From positions 1,623,001-1,687,000 of the forward strand of contig JARHVA010000122.1 of assembly GCA_037957365.1 (NCBI GenBank): a DNA stretch of 64,000 nucleotides. Direction: 5' to 3'. A program made the position numbers and the translations under genes. The notes beneath the pieces were generated by a model. It did not search any database and was not told where the DNA came from. It saw only the letters and a program-made list of their open reading frames with translations. Numbering within the stretch: the stretch's first letter is position 1; each line of letters begins with the position of its first letter. This document shows, one piece after another, positions 44,496-58,290 of this stretch. The stretch is from Torreya grandis (taxonomy: Eukaryota; Streptophyta; Pinopsida; Cupressales; Taxaceae).

Positions 44496-46613
44496 TGCAC
44501 ACCCCATAAATCTCTTTCTAGGCCTTTTAAGCCTCCTAATTATATAATCAGACTATTTTTTAACACTAATTTTTCCTCTTTTACTTTAAATTTCCCATGT
44601 TTATTCTCTTATATATCAACATAATTACCCTATGAATCGATAATATCAACCCCATAAATGATGACTTTGACCTACACATCAACAATATTACATTTTATTA
44701 CTTTTTGTGTTCTCTATAGGTTTGAGTAAGTTGGTGAGATTGACCTACGTATCAGAGGGATTACCCTACATATAAATAAGGTTGACTAATAATATATGAG
44801 GTCACGCTACTAACATCACCATGATTTATTGTAATTAGTAGGATTGACTTGTGCATTGGCAGGATTGCCTTGCTAAATCATGGATTTGTGTTTTTGGATT
44901 CTCTTTATTTTTATACAATAAAAATGATTAACTTATTAAACATTAGTAATGACTTACAATTGATCAACTTGACTTGATAAATAATGAGGTCACTTAAGAG
45001 GTAAATTGTGCTCTCTATGTTTTATTTATTGAAATAGTGAATTTATCCTATAAAATGGTGAGGTCATCCTGCTAATTGGTGGGATCACAAAAACTATCTT
45101 TTTTATTCACTATAAATGGGCAATAGTAATCTAAAATTGATGGTATCATCAAAATTATCTTTTTTATTCATTACAAAGTAGCAATATTGATGTGGAATTA
45201 GCGACATCATATTGTGTGAATTTTATCTAGGCCTAAATCTAAAAAAATTCAACTTCCTTTGCTAGTCAAAATCATTGTTCAAACACTTAATTCTTTTTCC
45301 TGTAGGTTTTAATAGCTTAAAATGTTATTTTACAATTCTTTTTATTGTAGGTTTTAATATCTTAAAATGTTATTTTACACATTAACAAGGAAAATTTCAT
45401 TCATATTTGTATTTGGTGCTTAACAAGGAACATACACTTTAATTTCATTCTCCTAAGAACTCTTGCACTTCATCATTTGCTTAGATTACTTTTGATTTAT
45501 TGTTTCTTTTTGTAAACTAGAATGTCTATGATTTCCCCTTGCCCCATTTAGAGAGCCTAGATGACTAAAATCACATAGTTTACTTTCTTACTTGTCTACT
45601 TGAATGACTATATTGAAGTATGCTCTTCTCTTTCCCATCTGTGAGGTCTTGAGAATCGAAAACAAAACATGCCTTTCCTTATTTTATTTATTTTTACTAT
45701 GTGGGGTGGACTTCATCACCTTTATATGCATTCTAGGGGTGCGTTGACTAGGAAGTCACATCTTAGCATTGTACCAACCCCGTTATTTGATGGGGTATAC
45801 AAATTAAGGCTATGCTAACGATATCTTAGCTAGAATGTCCCTTGGAGCTTGGTTCAACTGGTATCACTTCATTGAGACCCTTATGGATGAAGTGGTTGCA
45901 AAGGGACTAGACATTTTTATGAATGGCCCATTTAAACTTGGCATCTAATTGATGGATTCATGCCCTCCTAGGGACCATCGAGAAAGCCAATTGAAAAATT
46001 AGAATAGAAACAGTTTTTACCATGAAATTCTCATTGATGCAGAGGTGCAAAATTATCTACCCTTAAAAATTGCCTTTTTGTATAAACCTTTTAGAGAAGG
46101 GTGGAATTCACACACCACCATAATTACTTTAGTTACTTAATGAACCATAAATTTTTAATCCTCTCAATGGTGAGTATTTCAAAAGGATCGATGATTATGC
46201 CATAAAGCCATGTCAATTTCTAAAGTACATTCATGATTTCTTGAGTGTACTATCAAAACTAGTTTGTGTTCACAACCACATTATAAAAAATACATCTTGT
46301 TCTAGAAATAAAAGTCTCAAAACATGTCTTCATGTATTCACACAATAAGGTGTTATGCTGACCACTTTATGAACCATCCTTTTTACATTTAATGGTGTTA
46401 CATTTTCCAATTGGAACAAACTCTTATCTCATTTGGCACCATTACACTACTCATTTTGTTCTTGGTTTCAAGCTTAGATTTTCTTATGTCAAAACCAATT
46501 TTAAAAATCCAAAGTTGTCTATTCCTATTCCAATTCCAACTTCACATTCTAAACATCAAGTCAAAAACCAACCAAGATCCAAACCTTCTAAAAATTCTAG
46601 TACCATTTCAACC
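44496..46613 (+). other. Leader of unit b
   Basis: About 2.1 kb without a gene. 44600-45200 holds degenerate repeats with GGATTGAC, GAGGTCAYNCTRCTAA and GGTGGGATCAC; 45720-46200 matches the leaders of a and c (GACTAGGAAGTCACATCYTA). Confidence 0.68.
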
Positions 46614-49600
46614 ATGCCTAGGTACACTCATAATAGGGCCTCTTACGACCCTAGTTTTGAATAAGAAAAATTTTATGATACTTTGGGATCGCTTAGGGAT
46701 TTTGAAAAATAGTGAGGATGGTGAAGACCACCTAACAATATTTGAAGGCCTCCCTCCTATTTTAGAATCTAGTCAAAGTCAATTTGAAAATCAAATCATG
46801 CAAGATAAATATGAGGCACTCTTAAGACTACTAGAATATGGACCCAAGCTCCCACCTAACTTCCCCATAGAGAAATTATGAAACCTTATTTGGGTAGAGG
46901 AATCATCTCGAGTGGTAGTTGTTAACCAAAGTCAACCTCTTACCCAAAGTTCAAAACTAGCCATACTATCATCTAGCAAAGGAAAGGGACAACTTGTTGA
47001 CCCATCCCAACACGGTAAGATTATTGCTTCTATAATAAAGTAGACTATTCAACAGTACACAGATCAACTTGTAATTGATTTGATGGCATATCTAATTATG
47101 ACTGCATTCAACAATGCCATATTTTAGATTAAAACCAGCTGCTTGAACAACCACAAAAACCCTTAGCCAATTATGTGCATAATGTAGATCCATTAGCTCT
47201 TTATGAATAGGAAATTCCAACTAATGATTAAAAACAAGTTCCACTTGACACACAATCTAATTTTTTTAATCATTAAGAGATTCATTCAAATGCACAATAA
47301 GTACTTGATAATCCATAATAGCAAGTTGATAATAATCTGCTATCATAAAAAGTAGTGAGTGACACACAACACACATTGCCTACCTATTTTAATCCAAAAC
47401 ACTTAGTTTTTTATAAACCAAGAGTAAATTCATTATAATCAATAGTATATCCCCTTCAATTCACAATAATAGATTCCTTAGAATCAATAACAACTTCCTC
47501 TAAATCAACAACACCTTACCTATTCACATTCAAATAAAAATTAACAGCGAGTTTCTTATCAACCTCAATATTTAAGTTATAGGGAACATATCCTTAACAA
47601 AATCACATAAAAGGGGTCCATCCCTATTTATGATAAATATAACTGAGCACATCAATCTACCAATACCCAAAACAATGCCTTCTTTTTGTCACAAAGTACT
47701 ACCAATGTCCAAGAATGGAATATGATGAAATAAATCATCTTAGGACTTCAAACAGGTAACAAAACCAAACCATAAAGTACAAATTTGATGAGATATGCCC
47801 AACCCTTTTGATCTTAACATTATCTAAGTTCCTTTCCCACCTCATTTTGAACTACCAAAGTTTGACAAATATAAAAAGAAACGTGATCCAATAGAGCACT
47901 CACATGCATTCTTTGTCTCATGCAAAGAAGTAGCTTACCACAATATCTATTTGTTACACTTGTTTCCATGTAGATTAGGTGGAAAAGCCCTATAGTGGCT
48001 CCTTAAAATAATAAATGGATCAATAACCACTTTTAATGACCTATTAGATAAATTTGTCAATTCATTCTCTTATAACATAGAGCATGATGTGACTGTGGTT
48101 GACTTATGTAATGCTAAGCAGTGTGGCAGAGAATGTTAAGAAATTACTATTATGAACATTATATGGTTTGATAATATTTATGTAATGGCAAATATTATTA
48201 TGTGTGTAATTTAGGTTTTTGTAAACAACATATATAAATATCTTGAATATTAAACATGTTGTTAAAACATTATCCTATATATTTGTAACCTATGATTGTG
48301 ACTATGACTATAACATATTATGGAGCAACATTAACCTATATATTTATAATCTATGATTGTGACCATAATACAAAGAATTTATTCTTCAGTTTTTAACTAT
48401 ATTGTTCATTACATGAATTAAATCATTGCATAATATCCTTAAAAATTAAATAGTGGTATTAGAGTAGTATGTGAATCTTAGGGTTGAATAGTGCAGCTTT
48501 AGTTCTAGGCTCAGTTAACCGCATATGAGATTTATCAATATGACAAGACTGTAATTTATTTTTTTAGAATATATTGAAACTAAGTTTTTACAATAAATTA
48601 ATATCTCACCATATAACTAGTGTAATTCACATTGGCAAGTTTTTTTGTGCTTCTACACTCCACCTTGAAGCCATACTGATAGTCAATTTATCAAGTTGTA
48701 CTATTGACACTTTATTATAATCTATGTCATAGGAGCATTTCATGCCACATTGGATTTTTGTTTCACCTTGTGCAAAATCTATTAATTTAGATTTACATAT
48801 ACCATTCAAGGTCTCTAGATTTTTTGAGATGAACTATAATCGTAGTGAATGGTGGAGATTTTTTAGGTGTGGATTAAAAAAATATGTGTGCCAATGCATA
48901 GATATAAATGCATTCAAAGTTCTATCTTTTGATTATGCCTATTTTCCATCATATTCATTAAGCAGTGCACCATCTACCAATCATCTTCATTAAGTGGTAA
49001 ACCATCTCAGATCTGACATTTTCTACCTACAGAGATCATCAAAATAATTATCTAAGCTAAAGCTATACTCATTAGTCTTGGATAATATTAGTTTTAGGTT
49101 TTAAGTTGAATTTTATAGCATGGTTTTCCTTTATTCAGAGTGGTTCATTACTTATCAATATATATGTTTTTAGGTCATGGTATTTATTTATTTAAATGTT
49201 AGGTTTAAGTTCAAGTTATATACTTAAAGATAGATGGTCCAAATTGTCTTAATAAAATTTATAAACATAGGAGTTTAGAAGTTTCTTTTGTATTATGTAA
49301 ATTTATTTTGTGTCCATGTGAAAAATCTAAAGTGTCTATATGTCAAAATTGTCAAAGTCATTTAGGCTTAGGTGTCATATAAAGTCATTATCAAAAATTG
49401 TAAAAAAAAAAATTGCCTTATGGATGTATTTTTGATGTAAATTAACATCCGAAGTCAAATGTTTCACATTGTAGGAGGGAATTTATAATAATAAAAATGT
49501 GGAAACTATTGAGATTAATCAATACATTTTAGACATTCTTACAAAGGTGGAGAGCCCTATCAAGTCATTTACACACAATCTATTGGATAAATAGTTAGCT

Positions 49601-50235
49601 AGTATTTTCACACAAAACCTAAATGTTTAGGTTGCCTATAATTTGAGACTTGATTGTGAAATCACATTTGAATAAATCATTAAAAAGGGAGTGAAAATTT
49701 AAAATGCACTTATTGATAAGGGTTTAGTTAATATTTACTCTCAATCCCAACCACTATCCTAGACTCAAACCCCAATTCAATCAGGTGTAATTGAAAATCT
49801 TAAGGTCTTCAACAAGAACAAAAACATGCTTGGAAATGGGATCACAAAAGCAAGACATGTGAAAATGGTGTAGCCACCGCCTATCCAAAATAATCTCCCT
49901 AATCTACTGCTCACCCTAGAATGAGCTCCCCTAGGATGGGGACACTTTTAAGATAACATGTTTAGTAACCTAGGCGAGCCCATTGAGGTAATATTCCAAA
50001 AATTAGTTACAACTAATATGATTATTTGGACAGTTCCAAAAACCTTTCTAGAGGGCCAACCTAAGATAATGTGGTATCAATACAATGAGTATTGTGACTA
50101 CATAATCTATAGATGTGTACAACTAAGGCATATTATAAAATATTTGTTCAAAAATGGAGAAATTGAGTTGGAGAAAAGAGCCAAAGTAGAGCTACCAAAT
50201 AGAATTAGATAAGAAAAATGAACAAAAAAACTCCC
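46614..50235 (+). pseudogene. gag copy b, broken and interrupted
   Basis: It starts MPRYTHNRASYDPSFE, stop, in AACCATGCC context. An open upstream stretch and 46411-46881 in another frame give EDGEDHLTIFEGLPPILESS and LLRLLEYGPKLPPNFPIEKL. The capsid core (47780-48136) is cut after GCAGAGAA by the insertion at 48137 and resumes at about 49516 (KVESPIKSFTHN-like). The end matches copy a, including NGEIELEKRAKVELPNRIR (to 50212), then fuses to the next LTR segment. Confidence 0.8.
48137..49515 (+). mobile_element. Copia-like remnant inside gag copy b
   Basis: Copies a and c lack this 1.4-kb stretch, so it is an insertion. It starts TGTTAAGAAATTACTATT. At 48451 there is ATAGTGGTATTAGAG, very close to the usual Copia primer-binding site (TGGTATCAGAGC), so 48137 to about 48450 would be the 5' LTR. 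Near the end, GTAGGAGGGAATTT (49471-49484) fits a Copia polypurine tract, but a full 3' LTR is missing. The interior has no recognisable gag-pol; an open frame at 48742-48993 (MPHWIFVSPCAKSINLDLHI) is not recognised. Confidence 0.55.
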
Positions 50236-51451
50236 ACTCTTGTATTTAATTGGCATTAACATCTAATAAGTTAATCCAAATATATATTAGAGTGAATCCA
50301 TATTGTTAACAAAAACATACATAGATATGCCATTCGCATATGATTTTACAAAGATATATAAACTTTCCCTTAGATGAAATGGTAGCGATAACATAATAAT
50401 GTTGATTGCATAAATATATTTGTGATCAATTTAGTAAGACAATATGAAATATTTTTAGACATCCAAATTCCACCACTATTGTGTTGAAATTACAAGTCAG
50501 AATGACTTCTTTTAATAATGCACAAACTGAACTAAATACTACTGAAATGCCCTAATTCATTTACATATGTCACGTGTAATTTTTGAAGTGTATTGATGCA
50601 TACCTAATTAGGGTAATGCACCATATGCAATCATCACCTTCCTCTAATTCATCTCCAGTCAAGTTTTGACCTAACAAATTGATGTTTTTGATCATTTGTG
50701 TGATAATTTATTAAATTCCAAGAATTACAAAAAGGCTAATCAAGATTTCTTAACTAAGAAAATCCAATTAAAAGGTTAAGTGAAAAACCCATGGTAGTTT
50801 GGATAAATATCTAATTTTAAAAATTCGTAAATTTAACTAAAATATCTAAAAGTGACATCAACATGACATCATTAGTCACAAAAGTAAAGAATCCAAAATC
50901 TTGACATAAATACAATAAATATAAAAAAATGTTGAGCCATGCCTATTAATTACCATATTAACTCCAAAATTGAATGCTTTTGGTCTACCAAATTTGACTC
51001 ATCTTGGGCCATTAATTCTCATCTTGATATGGACGATCCTCATCACTTTGCCAAACTTATAAATATAAGGGCCACCATAGACCAATTATAAGCTTTAATG
51101 TGTAAAGTTATTATGCAAAAAATCCTCCAAAAATATTCATATATTCTCCTCTAATTGATCCATAAACCATTATATATAGTGCTTGGGGAAGTGTTTGATG
51201 GATCTTGAACAACAACATTGCTAAAAATTTCAATCTCTATACCTAGGCACAAATATCTTTGTGAGCCAGCTTCGAAGGGAACATCCAAACAGAATGTATT
51301 AACATCTTGTTTAATTTTCTATTTCATTGTTTTTTGCTTCAAGTCTTGCCCAATTTTAGGACCACACTTGAAATGTTAGAATTGTTATTATTTTATGCTT
51401 ATTTTGAATTCTAACGAGATCTAATCTCTTTCATATTCATGTGTTTATGTT
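50236..51451 (+). repeat. LTR segment of unit c
   Basis: Matches 43277-44477. It would serve as 5' LTR of the gag-pol copy E4. No gene is present. Confidence 0.72.
51058..51065 (+). promoter_or_regulatory. LTR TATA box, unit c
   Basis: TATAAATA followed by TAAGGGCCACC, as in units a and b. Confidence 0.68.
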
Positions 51452-51469
51452 TGGCACACCCAATGGGAC
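51452..51469 (+). promoter_or_regulatory. Primer-binding site, unit c
   Basis: TGGCACACCCAATGGGAC directly after GTTTATGT; same position as in unit b. Confidence 0.78.
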
Positions 51470-53572
51470 CGTGCACCCCATAAATATCTTTCCAAGCCTT
51501 TTAAGTCTTCTATTTATATAATTAGACTATTTTTTAACACTATTTTTATTATTTTCTTCTAAATTTCTAGTGTTCCATCTCTTGCATATCAATAAAATTA
51601 CCCTATAAATCAATGATATCGACCTCACAAATGATGACTTTGACCTGCATATCAATGGGTATTGAATTTTATTACTCTCTATGTTCTCTGTAGCTTTGAA
51701 TAGGTTGACAAGATTGACCTATGTATTTGTGGGATTTCCACGCATATCAATGAGGTTGATTAATAATCAGTGAGGTGGTACTACTGACATCACCATAATT
51801 TATTATAATCGATATGATTGACCTATGCATTGGCAATATTATCCTGCTAAATAATGGATTTGTGTTTATGGATTCTCTTTATTTTTCTACAATCGATGGG
51901 ATTGACCTAATAAACAATGGTATTGACTTAAAAATGATGAATTTGACCTAATAAACAATGAGGTTGCTCAAGAGGTGAATTGTGCTTTCTATGTTATGTT
52001 TATTGAAATGGTGAACTCATCTTGTAAAATGGTGAGGTCATCTTACAAATCAATGGGATCACTAAAACTATCTTTCTAATTCATTTCAGAGTGGCAATAT
52101 TGAACTAGAATCAGTAGGATTGTCAAAGCTATCTTTTTGATTCATTTTAGAGTGGCAATATTGATTTGGAATCGACAAGATCATCTCGTGTGAATTTTAT
52201 TGAGGCTTAAAATTATAAAAATATAACTTTTTTCTAGTCAAAATCATTGTTCAAACACTTATTTTTTTTTTCTTGTAGGTTTTGATATCTTAAAAGGTTG
52301 TTTTACACAACTAACAAGGTAAATTTCATTCACAACTAACAAGGTCAATTTCATTCATATTTATATTTGGTGCTTAACAAGGAATTTACACTTTAATTTC
52401 ATGTTCCTAAGAGCTATTACACTTCATCATTTACTTAAATTAATTTTTATTTCTTATTTATTTGTGTAAATCTAGTGTGTTTATGCTCTTTCTTTGCCCC
52501 CTTTAAGGAGCCTGGGTGACCAAAATCACATAGTTTACTTATCTACCCAATGATAATTTACTTGCATGATTGTCTAGCCAAATGACTATTTTGAAGTATG
52601 CTATTCTCTTGCCCATTCATGTGGTCTTGGGAATTAGAAACAAAACATGTCTTTCATTATTTTTATTTTTATTTTTATTATGCAGGGTGGACTTCATCAC
52701 CTTCCTATGAATTATATTGTTGTACTGACTAGGAAGTCACATCCTAGCATCGTACCAACCCCATTATCTAATGGGATATACAAATTAAGGTTACACTAGT
52801 GGTATCTTATCTCAAATATCCCTTAAATCTTGGATCAACTTGTAGCACTTCACTAAGGCCCTTAAACTGAAGTGGTCACAAAGAGACTAGACCCTTTGGT
52901 GAATGGCTTTTTGAACCTTGACATGTAATTGATGGATTTGTGCCTTTTGGGGACCATCTATAAAGCCAAATGAAAACTTATAATAGAAACAAAATTTTCC
53001 ATGAAATTCTCATTAATGTAGGGAGATTGCCTTTTAATATAGACCTTTGAGAGAAGGGTGGAATTAAAATGCCACCATAATTGTTTTATTTACTTATTGA
53101 ACCATTACATTTTTAATCCCATCAAGGGCGATTATATCAAAAGGATTAATGACTATAATATAAACTTGGGTCTATTTATAAGGTACATTTGTGATTGCCT
53201 AAGTATCTTTTCAAAGCCAATTTTGTATTCACAACCACATTCAAAACAAATACGTTAAGTTTTGGAGACAAAATTATCAAAACACATCTTCATGTATTCA
53301 CACACTAAGGTGTTACACTACCCATAATGTGAACCATCCTTCTTATATTTCATGGTGTTATATATTCCAATTGGAACAAGTTATTGTCTCATTTGGCACC
53401 ATTACACTACCCATTATGTTCTTGGTTTCAAACTTACATTTTTTGTGTCAAAACCAATTTTAAAAATCTAAGGCCATTTGTTCATATTCCAATTCCAACT
53501 TCAATTTCTAAAAATCAAGTAAAAAACCAACCAAGATCTAACCCTTATCAAAAGTCTAGTACCATTTCAACC
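51470..53572 (+). other. Leader of unit c
   Basis: About 2.1 kb matching the leader of unit b, with the same degenerate repeats at 51600-52200. No gene is seen. Confidence 0.68.
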
Positions 53573-56010
53573 CTGCCTAGGTACACTCATACTAAGGCCT
53601 CTTAAAACCCTAGTTTTTAAGAAGAAAACTTCTATGATCCTTCAGGATACCTTATGAATTTCAAAAACAGTGAGGATGGTGAAGACCACCTAACAATGTT
53701 TGAATACCTCCCTCCTATTTTAGGATCTAGTCAAGGTCAATTTTAAAATCAAATCATGGAAGATAAATATGAGGAATGCTTAAGATTTATATAATCTAGA
53801 ACCAAGATCCCACCTAAATTCCCCATAGAGAAATTATGCAACCTTGTTTGGGTAGAGGAGTCACCTCAAGTGGTATATATTAACCAAAGTCAACCTCTTA
53901 CCCAAAGTTCAAAACTAGTTATACCATCATCTAGCAAAGGGAAGGGACAACTTGTTTACCCATCCTAACACGGTAAGATTATTGCTTCTATAATAAATTA
54001 GATTACTCAATGGTACCTAGATCAGCTTGTAGCTAATTTGATGAATTTTATAGGTATGACTTCATTTAACAATACCATATTTGTAGACCAAAACCAGTTA
54101 CTTAAATAACTAAAAAAACCCTTGGCTAATTATGTACCTTATGTAGATCCATTGGCTCCTTCGAAATAGTTAATTCTAATGAATGCTTTGCAACAAGTTC
54201 TACTTGACATATAGTATACCTTTTTTAATCATCAAGAGATCCTTTCAAATACACAATAAGTACTTGATAAATTTCAACAAGTTTCATATAATCTGCCATC
54301 ACATAAAGTAGTGAGTGATATACAACGAACATTGCCTACCTCTTCTAACTCATAACACTAAAAGTTTCTTATAAACCAAGAGTAGATTCCTTAGAATCAA
54401 TAGTAGATACCCTTCAATTCACAACAAATAATTCCTCAAAATCAATAATAACTTCATCTAAATCAATAATGCCTTACCTATTCACATTCAAATCAAAAGC
54501 AATAGTTTCTTATCAGCCTCAAAATTTAGGTTATAGGGTGCATATCCTTAATAGAACCACACAAAGGGGGTCCATCCCTACTTATGTTAACTTTAATTAA
54601 GCACATCAGTCCACCAATACCCAAAAAAAATGCCTTCCTTTCATCACAAAGTGCTACCAATGTCCAAGAGTGTAATATGATGAAAGAAATCATCCCAGGG
54701 CTTTAAACAGGTAACTAAACCAAAAAATACAGATTTGATGAGATATGCCCCTACCCTTTTGATATTCACATTCTCCAGGTGCCTTTCCCACCTCATTTGA
54801 AACTTCTAAAGTTTGACAAATATAAAGGGAAAGGTGATCCAAGAGAGCACTTACAAGCATTCTTTATCATATGCCAAGAAGTATCTTACAATAATATCCA
54901 TTTACTTTGATTGTTTCCACACAACCTAGGTGGACAAGCTCTATAGTGGCTCCTCAAACTCTAGAGGGATTGATAACCACTTTTAATGACCTATAAAATA
55001 AGTTTGTTAATCATTTATCCTATAACATAGAGTATGAGTTGACTATAGTTGACTTAGTAATGCTAAACAATGTGGTGGAGAAAGCTTCTTAAATTTTTTG
55101 CAAAGGTGGAGAGCCATATCAAGTCATTATACACATCTACTAGATAAATAGTTAGCTGGTATTTTCACATAGAACCTAAATGTTGAGGTTGCCTATAATC
55201 TACGACTTCATTGTGAAAATAAATTTGAAGAAATCATTGACAAGGGGGTGTAGATTGAAAAGGCACTTCTTGATAAGTGTCTAGTTAATATTTACTCTCA
55301 AGCCCAACCACTAGCCCAAACTCAATCACCAATTCAATCAAGTGTAAATGAAAATCCTAAGGTCTTCAAAAAGAACAAAAACATGCTTGGAAATAGGGTC
55401 AGAGAAGCAAGACATGTGCAAATGGTGCAACCACCACCTATAAAAAATGCTCCACCTAATCCACCACTCACCCTACAAAGAGCTCCCCTAAGATTGGGAC
55501 ACTTCCAAGATAGCATTTTTAGTAACCTAAGTTAACCCATTGAGGCAATATTCCAAAAATTAGTTGCAACTAATATGATTAATTGGTCAATTCAAAAACC
55601 TTTTCTGGAGGGCCAACCCAAGCCAGTGTGGTATCGAGAGAATGGGTATTATGACTACCATCACATTATTGGCCACACAATCTATATATGTGTGCAACTA
55701 AGGAATATTATCTAAGATCTTATAAGAAATGGAGAAATTGAGTTGGAGAAAAGATCTCCCAATACTAATTAGGATATGGGCATATACAAAAATCCCTTCC
55801 CAAAGCACAATAATAAACAATAAGGGAACAATTAAAATTAAGGCCATGGTCATAATTAGAATCAAGGTCAGGGTCATCATCAGAATCAAGGCCATAATCA
55901 AAACCAAACCAAATTTACTCAAGATCATGATACCCAACCCAACCAAATTGGTTATCTTAATGTTTGGTACAATTATAGCAATGTTTTAGGGTGTGTTACA
56001 AGTAATTACG
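53573..56010 (+). pseudogene. gag copy c, the copy joined to pol (E4 gag)
   Basis: The expected start reads CTGCCTAGGTAC, so the ATG is lost. SEDGEDHLTMFEYLPPILGS follows. The capsid core (54740-55100) has PPHLKLLKFDKYKGKGDPRE, AFFIICQEVSYNNIHLL and LGGQAL. From 55791 it continues beyond the point where a and b end, through an Asn/Gln/His-rich tail (NQGHNQNQGQGHHQNQGHNQ) to VWYNYSNVLGCVTSNYVTTI. Stops and frameshifts are frequent. Standard Tat gag layout. Confidence 0.8.
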
Positions 56011-57040
56011 TCACTACTATAAAAGTCATTCCTTGTACACCATCTAACACTCATTAGAGTGTTATCCCTTTTATTTTATGACCATCGCTAGTGTCTATAG
56101 TTAACTCTACACCAAGTTAGAGTAACTTAATTATTCGTTGACCTTCATAGATTATTATTCTTGGACCTTCACCAAATTAGTCTAATTCAAGTAACTCTCT
56201 CCTAACTTGAAATTGCATAGTCACAACTAGACGTTCGAGATTTACCCTCCAAGGCCCTTTGCCTCTTTCCAATACCAATCCCATCCAAGAATCTATGATT
56301 TTTAAAACCAAGCCATCTTTCCCTATTATTGAGAAATAATATGATATTGGTGAATAACTAAGAAAACACCTGTACATATTTACTTCATGGATCTCTTGTG
56401 TACGTTAGAAGTTCACAAGATAATATTGAATTACCTTCTCCAACAATCCAAGGTACCTAAGGACATTGATCCTAGATAATTTCAAGTGCCTATGGAACAT
56501 TTGTCCCCAAGGGAGCACTTACATTTGATCAACATTGTATGTCATCCCTTGGTTCCCTACATAGTAATCCTTTGTATATTAAAGGCATCATTTCCTGCTA
56601 CAAGGTCAAGTGGGTTCTCATAGATAATCATTTAGGGTTAAATATAGCTTTATTGAAATTGATCTATCATTTGGGATATACAATAACATTTATGTAGCCA
56701 GATATCATCATGATTAAATCCTATAATAATGCAAAAAGAGAATATTTAGGTACCATTTGTTTGTTTTTCATTGGTGGGCCTGTCACCCATGAAACCCTTT
56801 GCCATGTCATTGATATATAGCTGCCATATGATCTACTTATTAGTCACCCTTGGATTTATGAAGTACAAGCAGTCCCTTATAGATTACATCAATGCATTAA
56901 GTTCCCTCATGCTGGACTAGAGGTCATTATTTTTAGTGATTTACAACCATACCAATATTATAAAAAATTAGAATCCGAGTATGGGAACCATAATTATTTC
57001 CCTAGTACTGAGTTTGTAGGAAAAAAGGATAAATAAATAG
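56011..57040 (+). pseudogene. E4 aspartic protease, active site altered
   Basis: WVLIDNHLGLNIALLKLIYH at about 56615-56670 occupies the active-site region. Tat proteases usually read close to DNGSALN here; this copy has DNHLGLN, so the glycine after the Asp pair is lost. Downstream, KSYNNAKREYLGTI, VIDI, LPYDLLISHPWIYEVQAVP and LHQCIKFPHAGLEVII follow the family layout to about 56940. The segment 56011-56600 is a broken linker after gag. Confidence 0.75.
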
Positions 57041-58290
57041 TTTTTGAGTCTCCAAGATCTAAATACATTTACCCTTGTGACCTTGCGTCCACTTCTAATC
57101 CACCTCATGTATCATTTTTCCCCCACTTTACCATTTACGAAGAAAAATTGCCATGTATCACATTCAAGCCGCTTTCCATGTTAGCAAGCTACCCAATTCC
57201 TCTAAATCCTATGGAAGACCTAAACCTATCCATGGTATTCCCAACATGATATGGTAAAAAAAAGACCGATTCTCATCAAAATCAATCACTTGTGTTTGTA
57301 AAAGATATGTCACCAAACCATGATCGACCTATTAGTTCTAAAGGATTTTAGTTATACGGTGACAATTTTTCTACATGTTTTAAAAATGATAAATGCCTCA
57401 TTCCTTATACAATCATGACATTCAAAATTATAAAGGAAAGGGTTTGGGGTAAAAACACAAGGTATTCTTGAACCCATCCCCATAGTAACACATATTAGAA
57501 ATTGAGGTGTTGGATTCACACCATCTGGGGGTGACCCCACCCATAGATTTCAAGAGTGATACTACTTTATCAATTGATGAAGAAACTCCTAAAAGTAACA
57601 CAACATCTCATTATATCACATATAATGAGCTAGTCAATACCAATTTATTTTATACCAATGTCGTTCTTACCATCACCACCCATTCTCCCCTTTCTCTCCA
57701 TTATCCCAACCTAATTGATTGGGACCAACAATATTCTATCATGCCATTAGATGAATTTCAAAATAAGGAGTCAATTACTGAGTTCATGGGTCTGAAAGAT
57801 GGGATGTCATTCGGTGATCATAATAAGGACTTTGACTTCACATTATACCATGTTGCCTACTTTAGAGAGAAGGTAAACTTCCTTGGTCATAAAAAAAGTA
57901 AAACATCGAGATCCTCTGATGAAAGCCTATTTGAGGCACCTTTGGATCAGGGAAAAAGTAAAGAGAAAGATGAGTCCATGGGTAAAAACCTATTTTAGGC
58001 ACCCTTTAATGAGGAATTTCACTCCTCAATAAGCTCAGTGTCCCATAAATCAAAGTATTATAGTTGGTTTTGATATTAGTTCAGAAGAACATAGAGTGTT
58101 TGAGCGATTGGTTTAGGACTTTTCAAAATAGTTTGTTGATTGGCCATTGCCAAACATGGTTGATTCTAATTATTCTTATATGGGTAAGCCCTATGGTTCA
58201 CAAGAATTTAAAGAAGATCAATTTCCTTCATTATTGAGTATTATTGAAGATGGTTCTACACTCCTTGTGGAAGATACCACAAAAGTAAAC
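57041..58290 (+). pseudogene. E4 pol linker between protease and RT
   Basis: The longest open part is 57507-57998 (163 codons, MLDSHHLGVTPPIDFKSDTT), acidic and Ser/Thr-rich with no recognised fold. Text to 58290 includes GFDISSEEHRVFERLV and LPNMVDSNYSYMGKPYGSQE. Such a linker is usual in Tat pol, before a VNIDTNDDPK-like block that opens RT. Confidence 0.6.

Larger units (their letters stand above)
39345..56010 (+). repeat. Tandem triplication of a truncated LTR-leader-gag block (units a, b, c)
   Basis: Unit a is 39345-43276, b is 43277-50235 (5.6 kb without its 1.4-kb insert), and c starts at 50236. At the end of a and of b, gag runs into the LTR segment at the same junction (AATCCC then ACTATTGTATTTAATTG, in b ACTCCC then ACTCTTGTATTTAATTGG), whereas c continues past the equivalent AATCCC (55791-55796) into the rest of gag and pol. 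A shared junction means one deletion or fusion event was then copied in tandem. Unit a lacks about 1.2 kb of leader. Frames are broken in all three. Confidence 0.83.

Noticed and set aside
48742..48993. Open frame of 83 codons as a host gene
   Set aside because: It lies inside a Copia-like insertion, has no recognised fold, and a minus-strand frame overlaps it; evidence is too thin to call a gene.
55698..55989. Ile/Met/Lys-rich frames on both strands
   Set aside because: They are shadows of the Asn/Gln/His-rich gag tail, which is read in a different frame.
57507..57998. 163-codon open frame as an independent gene
   Set aside because: It lies between protease and RT of E4 on the same strand and fits the pol linker; an open stretch this long can survive by chance.
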